A stretch of DNA of 64,000 nt. Origin: Methylotenera versatilis 7 (GTDB taxonomy: Bacteria; Pseudomonadota; Gammaproteobacteria; Burkholderiales; Methylophilaceae). Below the pieces are notes generated by a model, which was given only the letters and a program-made list of their open reading frames with translations, was not told the DNA's origin and did not search any database. The translations under genes and the position numbers were made by a program. The stretch lies in assembly GCF_000799165.1 (NCBI RefSeq), contig NZ_JUGF01000001.1:682001-746000 (forward strand), given 5' to 3'. This document shows positions 23,921 to 32,980 of the stretch, piece after piece (position 1 is the first letter of the stretch; the number at the start of each line of letters is the position of its first letter).

Positions 23921-25288
23921 TTAATTTCTGGCAAATGCAGGCTGGGTGGAAAAATACTTTTTAATACCCGTCAAAATAGAGTTAACCAGTTTATCTTGGT
24001 ACGCGTCGTCGTTCAGTTTTCGCTCTTCTTCTGGATTACTGATGAATGCCGTTTCAACCAAAATAGACGGTATATCAGGCGATTTTAGTACCGCAAAACC
24101 TGCTTGCTCTACATGGTTTTTATGCAATTTATTAATATCGCCAATTTGGCTTAACACGTGTTTGCCTAGTTTCAAGCTATCATTAATCATCGCCGTTTGC
24201 GATAAATCTAATAAGGTTCTGGCTAATACTGGATCTCTTCCACCCAAACTCACACCGCCGATTAAATCAGATTCATTTTCTTTTTTAGCTAAATAGCGCG
24301 CACCGGCACTGGTAGCACCTTTTTCGGATAGCGCAAACACTGACGAACCACGTGCTGCAGGGTTAGTAAACGCATCGGCATGAATCGACACGAATAGATC
24401 GGCTTTTAATTTACGCGCTTTAACCACACGCATACCCAGCGGCACAAAATAATCGCCATCACGTGTTAACACCCCGCGCATATTGGGTTCAGCATCAATC
24501 TTTGCTTTGAGTTTTTTGGCAATCGACAATGTAATCACTTTTTCATGACTGCCATTTGCACCACGTGCGCCCGGATCCTCTCCGCCATGACCTGCATCGA
24601 TTGCAATGGTAATAAGTCGCGCACCTTCTTTATTCTTAATGCTGGTTTCAGCCGTTATAGCAGGTTCGGTATTTTCTGTTGGGCTGCCTATTGTCGGGGC
24701 GTTAGGCAGCTCAACTGTCTCAGGCTCACTGCCAGCATTAGGCGGCAATGGTTCGACCACTGGCTTGACTTGCTCAGTATTACCGCTGTCAGTCGCGTTA
24801 GCAGCCGTATTTTCTGCAGCTTGTTTGCTCAACATTGCCATCAACTCATCTTGCAATGGATAAATATCCAACACCAATCGGTATTTATACTCACCCGCTG
24901 GCGTCAAAGCAAAAATGCTCGGCTTCACTTCACCTTTTAGATCCACCACAACGCGCACGACATTAGCTTTAAAATTGGCAACACGCACCTGTTGAATATA
25001 GGGGTCGCTGGATAAAATTTTGTCCGATAACGTTTTAAGCACATTGTTTAAATCGATATTTTCAATATCCAGCACCAATCGGTCAGGATTTTTTAGAATC
25101 AATAATTGATGCTTGATTGGTGCTTCAGATTCCAATGTAATGCGCGTGTAATCTTGCGCAGGCCACACACGCGCAGCAGTGATTGAGTTAGCAGAATAGG
25201 TGTTGAAACTGACTAATAATAAGGCGATAACAACTAAAAACTGACTGATTATTTTATTTGGAATATTGATTAAGTTGCTATTGATCAT
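23921..25288 (-). CDS. amiC: N-acetylmuramoyl-L-alanine amidase
   Basis: A 455-residue periplasmic cell-wall amidase that splits daughter cells. It has a signal peptide (to about residue 32), an AMIN domain (about 35-135) that targets the septum, a Pro/Glu/Thr-rich linker (about 160-220), and an Amidase_3 domain with zinc ligands in IDAGHGGEDPG (His), SHEKVITLSIA (Glu) and SIHADAF (His), plus the catalytic Glu in SILVETAFISNP. It follows tsaE by 57 bases, the usual tsaE-ami pairing; mutL and miaA, which often follow, are 7 kb away. Confidence 0.93.
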   Translation of the reverse strand: MINSNLINIPNKIISQFLVVIALLLVSFNTYSANSITAARVWPAQDYTRITLESEAPIKHQLLILKNPDRLVLDIENIDLNNVLKTLSDKILSSDPYIQQVRVANFKANVVRVVVDLKGEVKPSIFALTPAGEYKYRLVLDIYPLQDELMAMLSKQAAENTAANATDSGNTEQVKPVVEPLPPNAGSEPETVELPNAPTIGSPTENTEPAITAETSIKNKEGARLITIAIDAGHGGEDPGARGANGSHEKVITLSIAKKLKAKIDAEPNMRGVLTRDGDYFVPLGMRVVKARKLKADLFVSIHADAFTNPAARGSSVFALSEKGATSAGARYLAKKENESDLIGGVSLGGRDPVLARTLLDLSQTAMINDSLKLGKHVLSQIGDINKLHKNHVEQAGFAVLKSPDIPSILVETAFISNPEEERKLNDDAYQDKLVNSILTGIKKYFSTQPAFARN

Positions 25289-25345
25289 TTAAAGCCTAAA
25301 CTCAATTTAAGTGATTTAACATGTTTTCCTGATTTTAGTGACCGC

Positions 25346-25939
25346 TTATTCAAGTTTAAACTCGATTAAGTTAAAACGTTGCGCCTGACTAGAATGAACA
25401 GAGTGATTATTTGACTTCGGATTAACCAGAAACTGGATTTTTCTCTGTAGTTCATCGTGTATTAAATACACATGAATATCTGGTTCTGGCAGCAAATCGC
25501 CTGCTTTTTCTGGCCATTCGATCAAACAAATGCTTTGCGGATTGAAATATTCTCTAAAGCCACTTGCTTCCCATTCATCTTCATCGGCAAATCGATATAA
25601 ATCAAAATGATAGATATTATATCTAGAAAACACATAAGGTTCTACCAAGGTATAAGTTGGGCTTTTTACTTTGCCAGAAAAACCTAAACCTTGTATAAAT
25701 CCGCGTGTAAACGTGGTTTTTCCTGCACCTAAATCTCCATGCAGATAAACAACTAAACCAGTTTTTAATTGGTGTGAAACCACATATTTTGCAAACTGTG
25801 CGCCTGCGGACAAGGTGGCCGACTCATCTGTTAATGTCGCCTGCTTTGAAAAAGCATCGTTCAATAAAACACTAATAGGTGTAGAAGTAATGTTGCCTGA
25901 AGTTAAATCGTCAGAAAAAAGTGTAATATCATTCGCCAT
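25346..25939 (-). CDS. tsaE: tRNA threonylcarbamoyladenosine biosynthesis ATPase TsaE
   Basis: A P-loop protein needed with TsaB and TsaD to make t6A37 in tRNA. Walker A is LHGDLGAGKTTFTRG, followed by VKSPTYTLVEPY, YHFDLYR and CLIEWPEKAG as in E. coli TsaE. From the ATG at 25939 it is 197 residues, about 35 longer at the N-terminus than E. coli TsaE, so an internal TTG start near residue 27 is possible. The 25939 ATG abuts the queG ATG back to back (CATATG). The C-terminus is also slightly extended. Confidence 0.9.
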   Translation of the reverse strand: MANDITLFSDDLTSGNITSTPISVLLNDAFSKQATLTDESATLSAGAQFAKYVVSHQLKTGLVVYLHGDLGAGKTTFTRGFIQGLGFSGKVKSPTYTLVEPYVFSRYNIYHFDLYRFADEDEWEASGFREYFNPQSICLIEWPEKAGDLLPEPDIHVYLIHDELQRKIQFLVNPKSNNHSVHSSQAQRFNLIEFKLE

Positions 25940-27046
25940 ATGCAATCAAATCAACCCATCATTGAGTCTAACGACTGGAGCAAGCTTGCCGCCGACATCA
26001 AGCGCTGGGGGCAGGAACTGGGGTTTGCCGAAATTGGAATTACCGACACTGATCTGACAAATGCGGAAACAAAACACCAAGCATGGATTAAAAAAGGCTT
26101 TCATGGTGACATGGATTATATGGCAAAACACGGCACGAAGCGAAGCCGGCCTGCCGAATTAGTCCCAAATACCGTGCGCGTTATCTCAGCACGACTAGAT
26201 TATCTGCCGCCAAAAGCTAAAAACAGCTGGCAAGTAATAAATGATGGTGAGCAAGCATTTATATCGCGCTATGCTTTGGGGCGTGATTATCATAAGGTGA
26301 TGCGGCAGAAATTACAGAAGCTGTGTGACAGAATACAGACTGAATTGCCGATTGAACTAAAGGATTTTGAAAACCAAGATTTTGAATACCGCGCATTTAC
26401 GGATAGCGCACCGGTATTAGAAGTGGCACTGGCCGAAAAAGCTGGTTTAGGTTGGCGCGGCAAACATACTTTATTGCTGAATAAGAATCATGGATCCTGG
26501 TTTTTTTTGGGCGAGATATACACCAACCTGCCTTTACCAATTGATGCGCAAGCAACAAATCACTGTGGCACCTGTTCCGCCTGTATCGATATCTGCCCCA
26601 CTCGCGCCATTACCGCACCCTATGAAGTGGATGCGAGGCGCTGCATCTCCTATTTAACCATCGAGCTTAAAACAGCCATACCAGTTGAATTCAGGCCATT
26701 AATCGGCAACCGCGTGTATGGTTGTGATGATTGCCAGTTGGCTTGCCCGTGGAATAAGTTTGCAGAAATCACGCAAGAGCCTGATTTTAATATCCGCAAC
26801 GGCTTAGACAGTGTGAGCTTAATCGAATGCTTTGGCTGGAGCGAAACTGATTTTCAACAAAAAATGGCGGGCAGCGCGATTTATCGCATCGGTTTTACAC
26901 AATGGTTGCGCAATATTGCGGTGGGTTTGGGTAATGCGCCGACCTCACCTGAAATCGTGAAAGCTTTAGAGTCACGTAAAAATGATGAAGACGATTTAGT
27001 GCGGGAACATGTTTCTTGGGCTTTACAGCAGCATGCTAAAACTTAA
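25940..27046 (+). CDS. queG: epoxyqueuosine reductase
   Basis: A 368-residue cobalamin- and iron-sulfur-dependent enzyme that makes queuosine from epoxyqueuosine in tRNA. The N-terminus (IKRWGQELGFAEIGITDTDL) matches QueG. Two 4Fe-4S sites are formed by CGTCSACIDICP near residue 211 and CDDCQLACPW near 269. The catalytic-Asp segment AFTDSAPVLEVALAEKAGLGW (abbreviated) is near 150, and a short HEAT-like tail follows. queD lies 26 kb away in the same window. Confidence 0.93.
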   Translation: MQSNQPIIESNDWSKLAADIKRWGQELGFAEIGITDTDLTNAETKHQAWIKKGFHGDMDYMAKHGTKRSRPAELVPNTVRVISARLDYLPPKAKNSWQVINDGEQAFISRYALGRDYHKVMRQKLQKLCDRIQTELPIELKDFENQDFEYRAFTDSAPVLEVALAEKAGLGWRGKHTLLLNKNHGSWFFLGEIYTNLPLPIDAQATNHCGTCSACIDICPTRAITAPYEVDARRCISYLTIELKTAIPVEFRPLIGNRVYGCDDCQLACPWNKFAEITQEPDFNIRNGLDSVSLIECFGWSETDFQQKMAGSAIYRIGFTQWLRNIAVGLGNAPTSPEIVKALESRKNDEDDLVREHVSWALQQHAKT

Positions 27047-27066
27047 TGCTTTTTTTAACTCAAAAC

Positions 27067-27987
27067 TTAAGCATTAACAGATAACATCGCAGCACCCAGC
27101 ATGCCTGCTATATCGTCTGCTCCTGATACATTTACGTTAATTTTTCCACGCAACACCGCGATTAAATCCATATCTAATTGCGCATTAAAACTATCCTGCA
27201 TCAAATCCCAAGATGCGCTCAAACCGCCGCCAATGATCACATTGGGTACATCAATGATTTTTTGTATATGCGCCATCACTTGCCCGAGTGCGCGACCTGC
27301 CTCATTAAATGCAGCTTGTGCTTGCACATCGTTTTCAATCGCCAATTTGGCAAGTTCAAATGCGTTAAGTCTATTTTGTGTGGCTAAAAAATAACTATTT
27401 CCCACACCTGTTGCTGAGGCGTATTGCTCCAAGCAGCCACGATTGCCACAACCACACAATCGGCCATTTGGCTCGACGGTGATATGCCCTACTTCCATCG
27501 CAACGCCATGTGCACCAGAAAACGGCTTACCATCAATAATTAATCCGCCGCCTACCCCGGTGCCAAGTCCAATATAAATCAAGCCTGCGCTCGGTTTGCC
27601 ATTCAAACAATATTCACCGTAAGCGGCTGCCAATGCATCATTTTCTACGACAACTTTTTTAGCAATTATCCGACTTAGATCACAACTTAAATTCACATCC
27701 TTTAAGCCAGGTAAATTAGGCGCTTGTGCAATGCACTGCGTTTGCGGGTGAATAAACCCAGGAAAACCAATGCCAATTGTTTGAATATCAGGATATCGAA
27801 TAAATTCAGATTGAATGGCACTTGTAAGAACTCTAAGAATTTGCTGCCAAGCGACATCAGGTAGATTATTTTTACAGGTTTGCATAAAATCTGCCTGAAA
27901 GCGCGTTTCATTAACAAGCTGCAGGCCATCAAATACGCCCAATCGACAATTGGTACCACCGATATCAATGCCAATAGACTTACTCAT
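27067..27987 (-). CDS. ROK-family glucokinase
   Basis: A 306-residue sugar kinase. ATP-binding motif GIDIGGTNCRLGVF is at the N-terminus, catalytic aspartate in VVENDALAAAYGE near 124, and the ROK zinc site in CGCGNRGCLEQYAS near 185. Glucose is the likely substrate because the gene abuts malQ (stop TAA directly followed by its ATG) in a glucan-metabolism run, so it would phosphorylate glucose released from glucan by MalQ and the GH57 enzyme. Fructose or N-acetylhexosamines remain possible. Confidence 0.85.
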   Translation of the reverse strand: MSKSIGIDIGGTNCRLGVFDGLQLVNETRFQADFMQTCKNNLPDVAWQQILRVLTSAIQSEFIRYPDIQTIGIGFPGFIHPQTQCIAQAPNLPGLKDVNLSCDLSRIIAKKVVVENDALAAAYGEYCLNGKPSAGLIYIGLGTGVGGGLIIDGKPFSGAHGVAMEVGHITVEPNGRLCGCGNRGCLEQYASATGVGNSYFLATQNRLNAFELAKLAIENDVQAQAAFNEAGRALGQVMAHIQKIIDVPNVIIGGGLSASWDLMQDSFNAQLDMDLIAVLRGKINVNVSGADDIAGMLGAAMLSVNA

Positions 27988-29487
27988 TTAGTGAATACCG
28001 TTTGCTCTACCGAATTTTGAAATAGAATCAGCAAATGCCTGCTTAAGTCGCGGCGTTAATTGCTGCCAATCGAATTTCCAAACCCAGTTCCCCCCCAAAG
28101 TGCCAGGCGTGTTCATGCGACTTGTGCTATCCAGCGCTAAAATATCCTGCATAGGAATAATGACCAAATCAGCGTTTGTCGCCAAAGCCATATCAATTAA
28201 AGCAGCTGGCATGGCTGGCTCATGATTATTCAGTACAGCATGCAGATGATGCTTAGCATGTTCTTCTAAACTTAGGTACCAGCCCAAGCTAGTGTCATTA
28301 TCATGCGTGCCTGTGTAAACCACACTATTTGGCTCTATATTATTTGGTAAGTACAAATTATCATCGCCGCCGCCAAAAGCAAACTGCAATATCTTCATGC
28401 CGGGCAGGTTGTAATGATGCCTTAAAGCGTTTACTTCATCCGTGATAACGCCTAAATCTTCTGCCACAAGACACATTTTTTTAAAGTGTTTTTTAATCGC
28501 CCACAAAAGTGCGTATCCAGGCGCCAAACGCCACACACCATTCATTGCCGTTGCTTCACTGGCGGGTATTTCCCATGCGGCTTGTAATCCTCTAAAATGA
28601 TCGATACGCACCATATCGAACATTCTATTTTGCGTCGCCATGCGCTGAATCCACCATTTGAAGCCATGATTCTTCATCGCGCTCCAGTTGTAATGTGGAT
28701 TACCCCAACGCTGGCCAGTGGCAGAAAAATAGTCGGGCGGCACACCTGCAACAACAGTCATGTTGTAACGTTTATTCAATTTAAATAAGTTAGGATTAGC
28801 CCACACATCCGCACTATCAAACGCCACAAAAATCGGAATATCGCCAAACATGGCAATATTTTTATTGTTCGCGTATTGCTTTAATGCACTCCACTGCTCA
28901 AAAAAAACAAATTGAGTAAACTGAATCAGGCCGATTTCCGCCGTATGTTGCTTTCTAAGCAAGTTAAGCGTTTTTGCGTCGCGTTTTTTATATGCTTCCG
29001 GCCAATTATTCCAACTGGCTTGATCAAAACGTTTGCGCAACACCAAAAACAAAGAAAAATCTTTTAGCCAGCTACTGTGTTTTCTACAAAATTTTCGGTA
29101 TGCAATATATTCGCTAGAATCCACATTCTCCGACAAAGCCGTAAAAGCTTTTTCAAGTAGTTGTTGGCGATACTCTGCATTTGAATCAGTGTCATGCAGT
29201 TTTGTATCGTACAACTGAGCATCAGCGGTTGATATCAGGCCGTTTTTTTCCAGGTTTTCACCCAGCTTTTGCATGTTAATAAAAGCAGGATTGCCCGCAT
29301 GTGCACTTAAACACTGATACGGAGAGCCATCGCCATGCGGCATATTCAAAGGTAACGTTTGCCAAACACTGGCTCCAATTTCACTTAAAAAATCCACAAA
29401 TCGCAATGCGTGCTCACCAAGCGTGCCATCTGGCAAGGAGCTAATATGCAATAAAACACCTACTTTGCGTTGTTGTGACTTTTTCAT
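27988..29487 (-). CDS. malQ: 4-alpha-glucanotransferase (amylomaltase)
   Basis: A 499-residue GH77 enzyme. Catalytic residues are visible: nucleophile Asp296 in MVRIDHFRG, acid/base Glu343 in LVAEDLGVI, and Asp396 in GTHDNDTSLGW; the N-terminal SSLPDGTLGE and SPYQCLSAHAGNP are standard. It transfers maltooligosaccharide segments and releases glucose, feeding the adjacent ROK kinase. Start codons agree with family length. Read with the GH57 gene upstream (119-base gap). Confidence 0.93.
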   Translation of the reverse strand: MKKSQQRKVGVLLHISSLPDGTLGEHALRFVDFLSEIGASVWQTLPLNMPHGDGSPYQCLSAHAGNPAFINMQKLGENLEKNGLISTADAQLYDTKLHDTDSNAEYRQQLLEKAFTALSENVDSSEYIAYRKFCRKHSSWLKDFSLFLVLRKRFDQASWNNWPEAYKKRDAKTLNLLRKQHTAEIGLIQFTQFVFFEQWSALKQYANNKNIAMFGDIPIFVAFDSADVWANPNLFKLNKRYNMTVVAGVPPDYFSATGQRWGNPHYNWSAMKNHGFKWWIQRMATQNRMFDMVRIDHFRGLQAAWEIPASEATAMNGVWRLAPGYALLWAIKKHFKKMCLVAEDLGVITDEVNALRHHYNLPGMKILQFAFGGGDDNLYLPNNIEPNSVVYTGTHDNDTSLGWYLSLEEHAKHHLHAVLNNHEPAMPAALIDMALATNADLVIIPMQDILALDSTSRMNTPGTLGGNWVWKFDWQQLTPRLKQAFADSISKFGRANGIH

Positions 29488-29605
29488 CTTCTTTTCTTTA
29501 CTTGCTGTGTTTTTTTAATATTCCAACGCTTAATTTTCTATATTTACATATCCCAACTCATAAACAGCTAATCGTACTGACCAAATATGAAGCGAATATT
29601 AACGG

Positions 29606-31351
29606 TTACTGCTCTTGTCCTCTACGCATTGTTCCACTGTTTGCATCACTTTCCGTTTGGCTGTCACCCGTACTGATAGAAACGTTCAGATGCTCAGGAA
29701 TCGGTAGCTTTAATAAGCGATATAAATTCATTAAGTTGCGACGATAAAGCTGGTCAAAACTACTGACACTCTGTGCCGCGTTGTAGTCGCCCAACCACCA
29801 GAACCAATCAGAGCCTTCGCAAACAGACAACTGCTCCTCAGCACGTTTTTTTTCTTCCGCACTTAATTTGCTCGATCGAAATACCTTGTCATAGGCTTTT
29901 TTAGCCTCACACAATAAATCCCAGCCATAATTCTTATCAGTACTGCCAATCCACGTACTAAAACTGCCATATACCCAGCTACCAGCTGAAATCTCAGACA
30001 AAGAGCCACATTGAACTTTATAGGCATTTTCACTTGGTGTTTTAATGATTTGTAACACTTCAGACTGCGTCACCATCTCTATATTAGGATGATTGACCAG
30101 CGCCTCATAAAGTTCGGTTAAAAAGTAATGCCCGTTATAAGGATAATATTCCCAAGCGTTCTCACCATCTAAAATAACGCTCACCACAGGATTTTCCTCG
30201 CGCTGGTAAGTGTTATAAATATGCTCTAAAGTTTGAACAAAGTCGCTTACCGCCTCGCTACTATGCAATTTAGAATACTCAAAGCCGATTTTGTCAGACA
30301 GCCTGTCATCTCTAAAAAAACAGATGATTTCATCGCTGCCTTTACTGACTTTATAAGGCCTGTACAAATAATCATGACGTGACAATAAAGCTTTTTTAGG
30401 GTTAGATTTACGTAAGCTATTGGCTAAAACACCCTCTCCGGAAGCCGCCCATTGCACACCCTGGTTGGCCATCAACAGCAAACTTTCTTTTGAAACTGCG
30501 CCTTCTGATGGCCACATGCCCTTAGGTGCTATGCCGAAACGACGCTTGTGTGAAGCGGTAGCACCTTCCAGATGATTGATTGCACGCGCAACGCCACCTG
30601 GGTAATTTGCCGCTTTAGGCAAAGGTGCATCTGCCATGGCATCGTGCGTGGTTTTAAAATCAATCAGCAATGGCAGAATTGGGTGGTAATGTGGCGTACT
30701 GGATATTTCAATTTGGCCTGACTCTGCCAACTTTTTATAGCGTGGAATCAAATTACTAATCAACTCGCCCACTAAAGTATATAAAGCCAAACGCTCTTCA
30801 TTAGTGAATTTTTTGCCTTTGCTCATCAAATTTTGCACAAAGACACTATTTTGGCGCACGCTTTCGCCCATCCAGGCCAAGTGGTACCACACCAGTAAAT
30901 CCGATAAATACTGACCGGACAAATAGGTTAAGTCATCGCGACCATCTTCCGTTAAAAACTGAAACATCTTATAAAGCCGCTCGTAATCAGGAAACGGCTT
31001 CAGCATCTTTTCATGATAACTTTTGAAACAGCTATCTTTAATCAGTTGACACTCTTCGGGTGAAATTACCCGTAAATCGCTGGTGCCAAGTAATTTTAAA
31101 ATAGGATCTTTAATGCAATCGGTTTTAAATTGCTGTGCATAGTCTTCCAACTGATCCAGCAGAATAGGCACAAAGTTAAAACTCACCTTGGCTTTCGGAT
31201 TCATTTCTAAATGGTAAACCATATCCGAGTAGTCTTTAATGGCATGCAAATAGGTCCATGGCAAAACATACTCGCCTGAAATTGAATCGCGATAATCTGG
31301 CTGATGCATATGCCAGTAGAGTGAAATTAATAATTTGGGTTGATTCATCAC
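29606..31351 (-). CDS. glycoside hydrolase family 57 alpha-amylase-like enzyme
   Basis: A 581-residue cytosolic GH57 protein. The N-terminal YWHMHQPDYRD motif, the STPHYHPILPLL segment near 218, the nucleophile region MWPSEGAV (Glu283) and the acid/base region ILDGENAWEYYP (Asp395) are all intact. It should cleave or rearrange alpha-1,4- or alpha-1,6-glucans (amylase, 4-alpha-glucanotransferase or branching activity cannot be separated here). It lies downstream of glgC, with a 16-base tandem repeat array just before its start. Confidence 0.88.
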   Translation of the reverse strand: MMNQPKLLISLYWHMHQPDYRDSISGEYVLPWTYLHAIKDYSDMVYHLEMNPKAKVSFNFVPILLDQLEDYAQQFKTDCIKDPILKLLGTSDLRVISPEECQLIKDSCFKSYHEKMLKPFPDYERLYKMFQFLTEDGRDDLTYLSGQYLSDLLVWYHLAWMGESVRQNSVFVQNLMSKGKKFTNEERLALYTLVGELISNLIPRYKKLAESGQIEISSTPHYHPILPLLIDFKTTHDAMADAPLPKAANYPGGVARAINHLEGATASHKRRFGIAPKGMWPSEGAVSKESLLLMANQGVQWAASGEGVLANSLRKSNPKKALLSRHDYLYRPYKVSKGSDEIICFFRDDRLSDKIGFEYSKLHSSEAVSDFVQTLEHIYNTYQREENPVVSVILDGENAWEYYPYNGHYFLTELYEALVNHPNIEMVTQSEVLQIIKTPSENAYKVQCGSLSEISAGSWVYGSFSTWIGSTDKNYGWDLLCEAKKAYDKVFRSSKLSAEEKKRAEEQLSVCEGSDWFWWLGDYNAAQSVSSFDQLYRRNLMNLYRLLKLPIPEHLNVSISTGDSQTESDANSGTMRRGQEQ

Positions 31352-31368
31352 TTTAAAGCTTCACTTTT

Positions 31369-31442
31369 GTGTTATTTATCTTAAGTATTGTTTATCTTAA
31401 GTATTGTTTATCTTAGGTGTTATCTATCTTGGGTGTTGTTTC
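31369..31442. repeat. 16-base tandem repeat array, about 4.6 copies
   Basis: Units start at 31369, 31385, 31401, 31417 and 31433. Consensus is GTRTTRTYTATCTTAR; copies two and three differ at one base, the others at two to four, and the last is partial. It fills the leader between glgC and the GH57 gene, 18 bases before the GH57 start codon. Confidence 0.85.
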
Positions 31443-31537
31443 AATTTAACACTTTCGCTTTGGATATTTTTAATAGCTGCAATATAAAACCTGCCAGTAA
31501 AAACCAGGCGTAGTTTTATGCGCACATTAATTAATAC

Positions 31538-32806
31538 TTACAACTTAAGCAGCATTGGTGCCGTGACTAATACAGTTCCTTTTTCAGACACATAGAAACG
31601 TTTTTTGTCAGCAGCCAAATCAAAACCAATTTCAATGCCTTCTGGAATTTGTACGCCTTTATCCACCACCACATTTTTAAGTTTAGCGTGTCGATGTATC
31701 ACGACATTTGGCAATAAGACTGCGCCTTCGATATCGCAATAACTATGTACCCGCACATTAGAAAACAGCACTGAACTGGTTACACAAGAACCGCTAATTA
31801 AACAACCGCCCGATACGATTGAATCAGTTGCCTTGCCCGTTCTGCCCGCATCATTGAATACAAATTTAGCTGGTGGCACTTGCTCTTGATACGTCCAAAT
31901 TGGCCATGCGTTATCGTACATATTGAGTTCCGGCGTGACGCGGGTAAGCTCCATATTGGCCTCCCAATAAGCATCTACCGTCCCAACATCGCGCCAATAA
32001 TAGAAACCATTTTTTGCGCCAACACAACTCTCAGCGAAACGATGCGCATATACACGCGCACGTGAAATCAAATAAGGAATAATATCGCCGCCAAAGTCTT
32101 TGGCCGAATTTGGATCTGCTGCGTCGCGCGCCAACTCTTCATATAAAAACTGCGCATTAAACACATAAATGCCCATGCTGGCTAAAGCTTGCGTAGTATC
32201 GCCTGGCATATGTTTTGGCCGATCAGGTTTTTCAGCAAACTCAATAATACGATCTTCATTATCGACGGCCATTACACCAAAACTTTTGGCTTCTTCTAAT
32301 GGCACATTCAAGCAAGCGATAGTCATATCGGCATTATTTTTAACATGCGTCGCCAGCATTTGGCCATAATCCATCTTGTAAATATGGTCACCCGCCAAAA
32401 TAACCACATACTGCGCATTACTCGATTGCAAAATATCTATGTTTTGATACACCGCATCAGCTGTGCCTTTATACCAATCTTCATTATCGTTACGCTGAGA
32501 TGCAGGCAATAATTCGATATATTCATTGAATTCGCCGTTTAAAAAACTCCAACCGCGTTGAATATGTCGAATTAAGCTATGGGATTTGTATTGCGTGATG
32601 ATTCCAACACGTCGAATACCTGAATTAATACAATTAGATAGCGGAAAATCGATAATGCGGAACTTACCGCCGAAAGGTACTGCAGGTTTCGCGCGACGAT
32701 TGGTTAAATCTTTTAGTCGACTGCCACGCCCACCAGCTAGAATCAGCGCAACAGTGTTCTTAGTCATTGTACTGATGAATCGTGCATTATTCACATCTTG
32801 TGTCAT
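31538..32806 (-). CDS. glgC: glucose-1-phosphate adenylyltransferase
   Basis: A 422-residue nucleotidyltransferase making ADP-glucose, the committed step of glycogen synthesis. N-terminal signature [15 protein letters not shown] and [11 protein letters not shown] near residue 22-50, the [10 protein letters not shown] segment near 110, [14 protein letters not shown]-like [11 protein letters not shown] near 134, and FAEKPDRP near 200; the C-terminal third is a left-handed beta-helix (hexapeptide) regulatory domain. First gene of the minus-strand glucan run and divergent from glgB (174 bases between starts). Confidence 0.95.
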   Translation of the reverse strand: MTQDVNNARFISTMTKNTVALILAGGRGSRLKDLTNRRAKPAVPFGGKFRIIDFPLSNCINSGIRRVGIITQYKSHSLIRHIQRGWSFLNGEFNEYIELLPASQRNDNEDWYKGTADAVYQNIDILQSSNAQYVVILAGDHIYKMDYGQMLATHVKNNADMTIACLNVPLEEAKSFGVMAVDNEDRIIEFAEKPDRPKHMPGDTTQALASMGIYVFNAQFLYEELARDAADPNSAKDFGGDIIPYLISRARVYAHRFAESCVGAKNGFYYWRDVGTVDAYWEANMELTRVTPELNMYDNAWPIWTYQEQVPPAKFVFNDAGRTGKATDSIVSGGCLISGSCVTSSVLFSNVRVHSYCDIEGAVLLPNVVIHRHAKLKNVVVDKGVQIPEGIEIGFDLAADKKRFYVSEKGTVLVTAPMLLKL

Positions 32807-32946
32807 GTTTGCCCTCTCAATCTGATCAATAAAGAATAAACATTATTGTCTTACAGGCTAAACAGCCTTATTGGGCAATAAAAATTAATACGAACAAAAC
32901 ATTTGTTGTTATTAATTACAACTTAATTATAGGCCTAGATACGAGT

Positions 32947-32952
32947 TATAAT
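32947..32952 (+). promoter_or_regulatory. -10 element of the glgB promoter (candidate)
   Basis: A perfect TATAAT lies 29 bases before the glgB start; the matching -35 is weak (TTAATT near 32923). Confidence 0.4.
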
Positions 32953-32980
32953 CTAGTCTAATTAACCTGAATTTACTATT

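Noticed and set aside
25940-25945. TTG start six bases upstream of the tsaE ATG
   Set aside because: It adds two residues and overlaps queG; the ATG at 25939 is simpler.
31369-31442. CRISPR-like repeats
   Set aside because: Units are 16 bases with no spacers and no cas genes nearby; simple tandem repeat.
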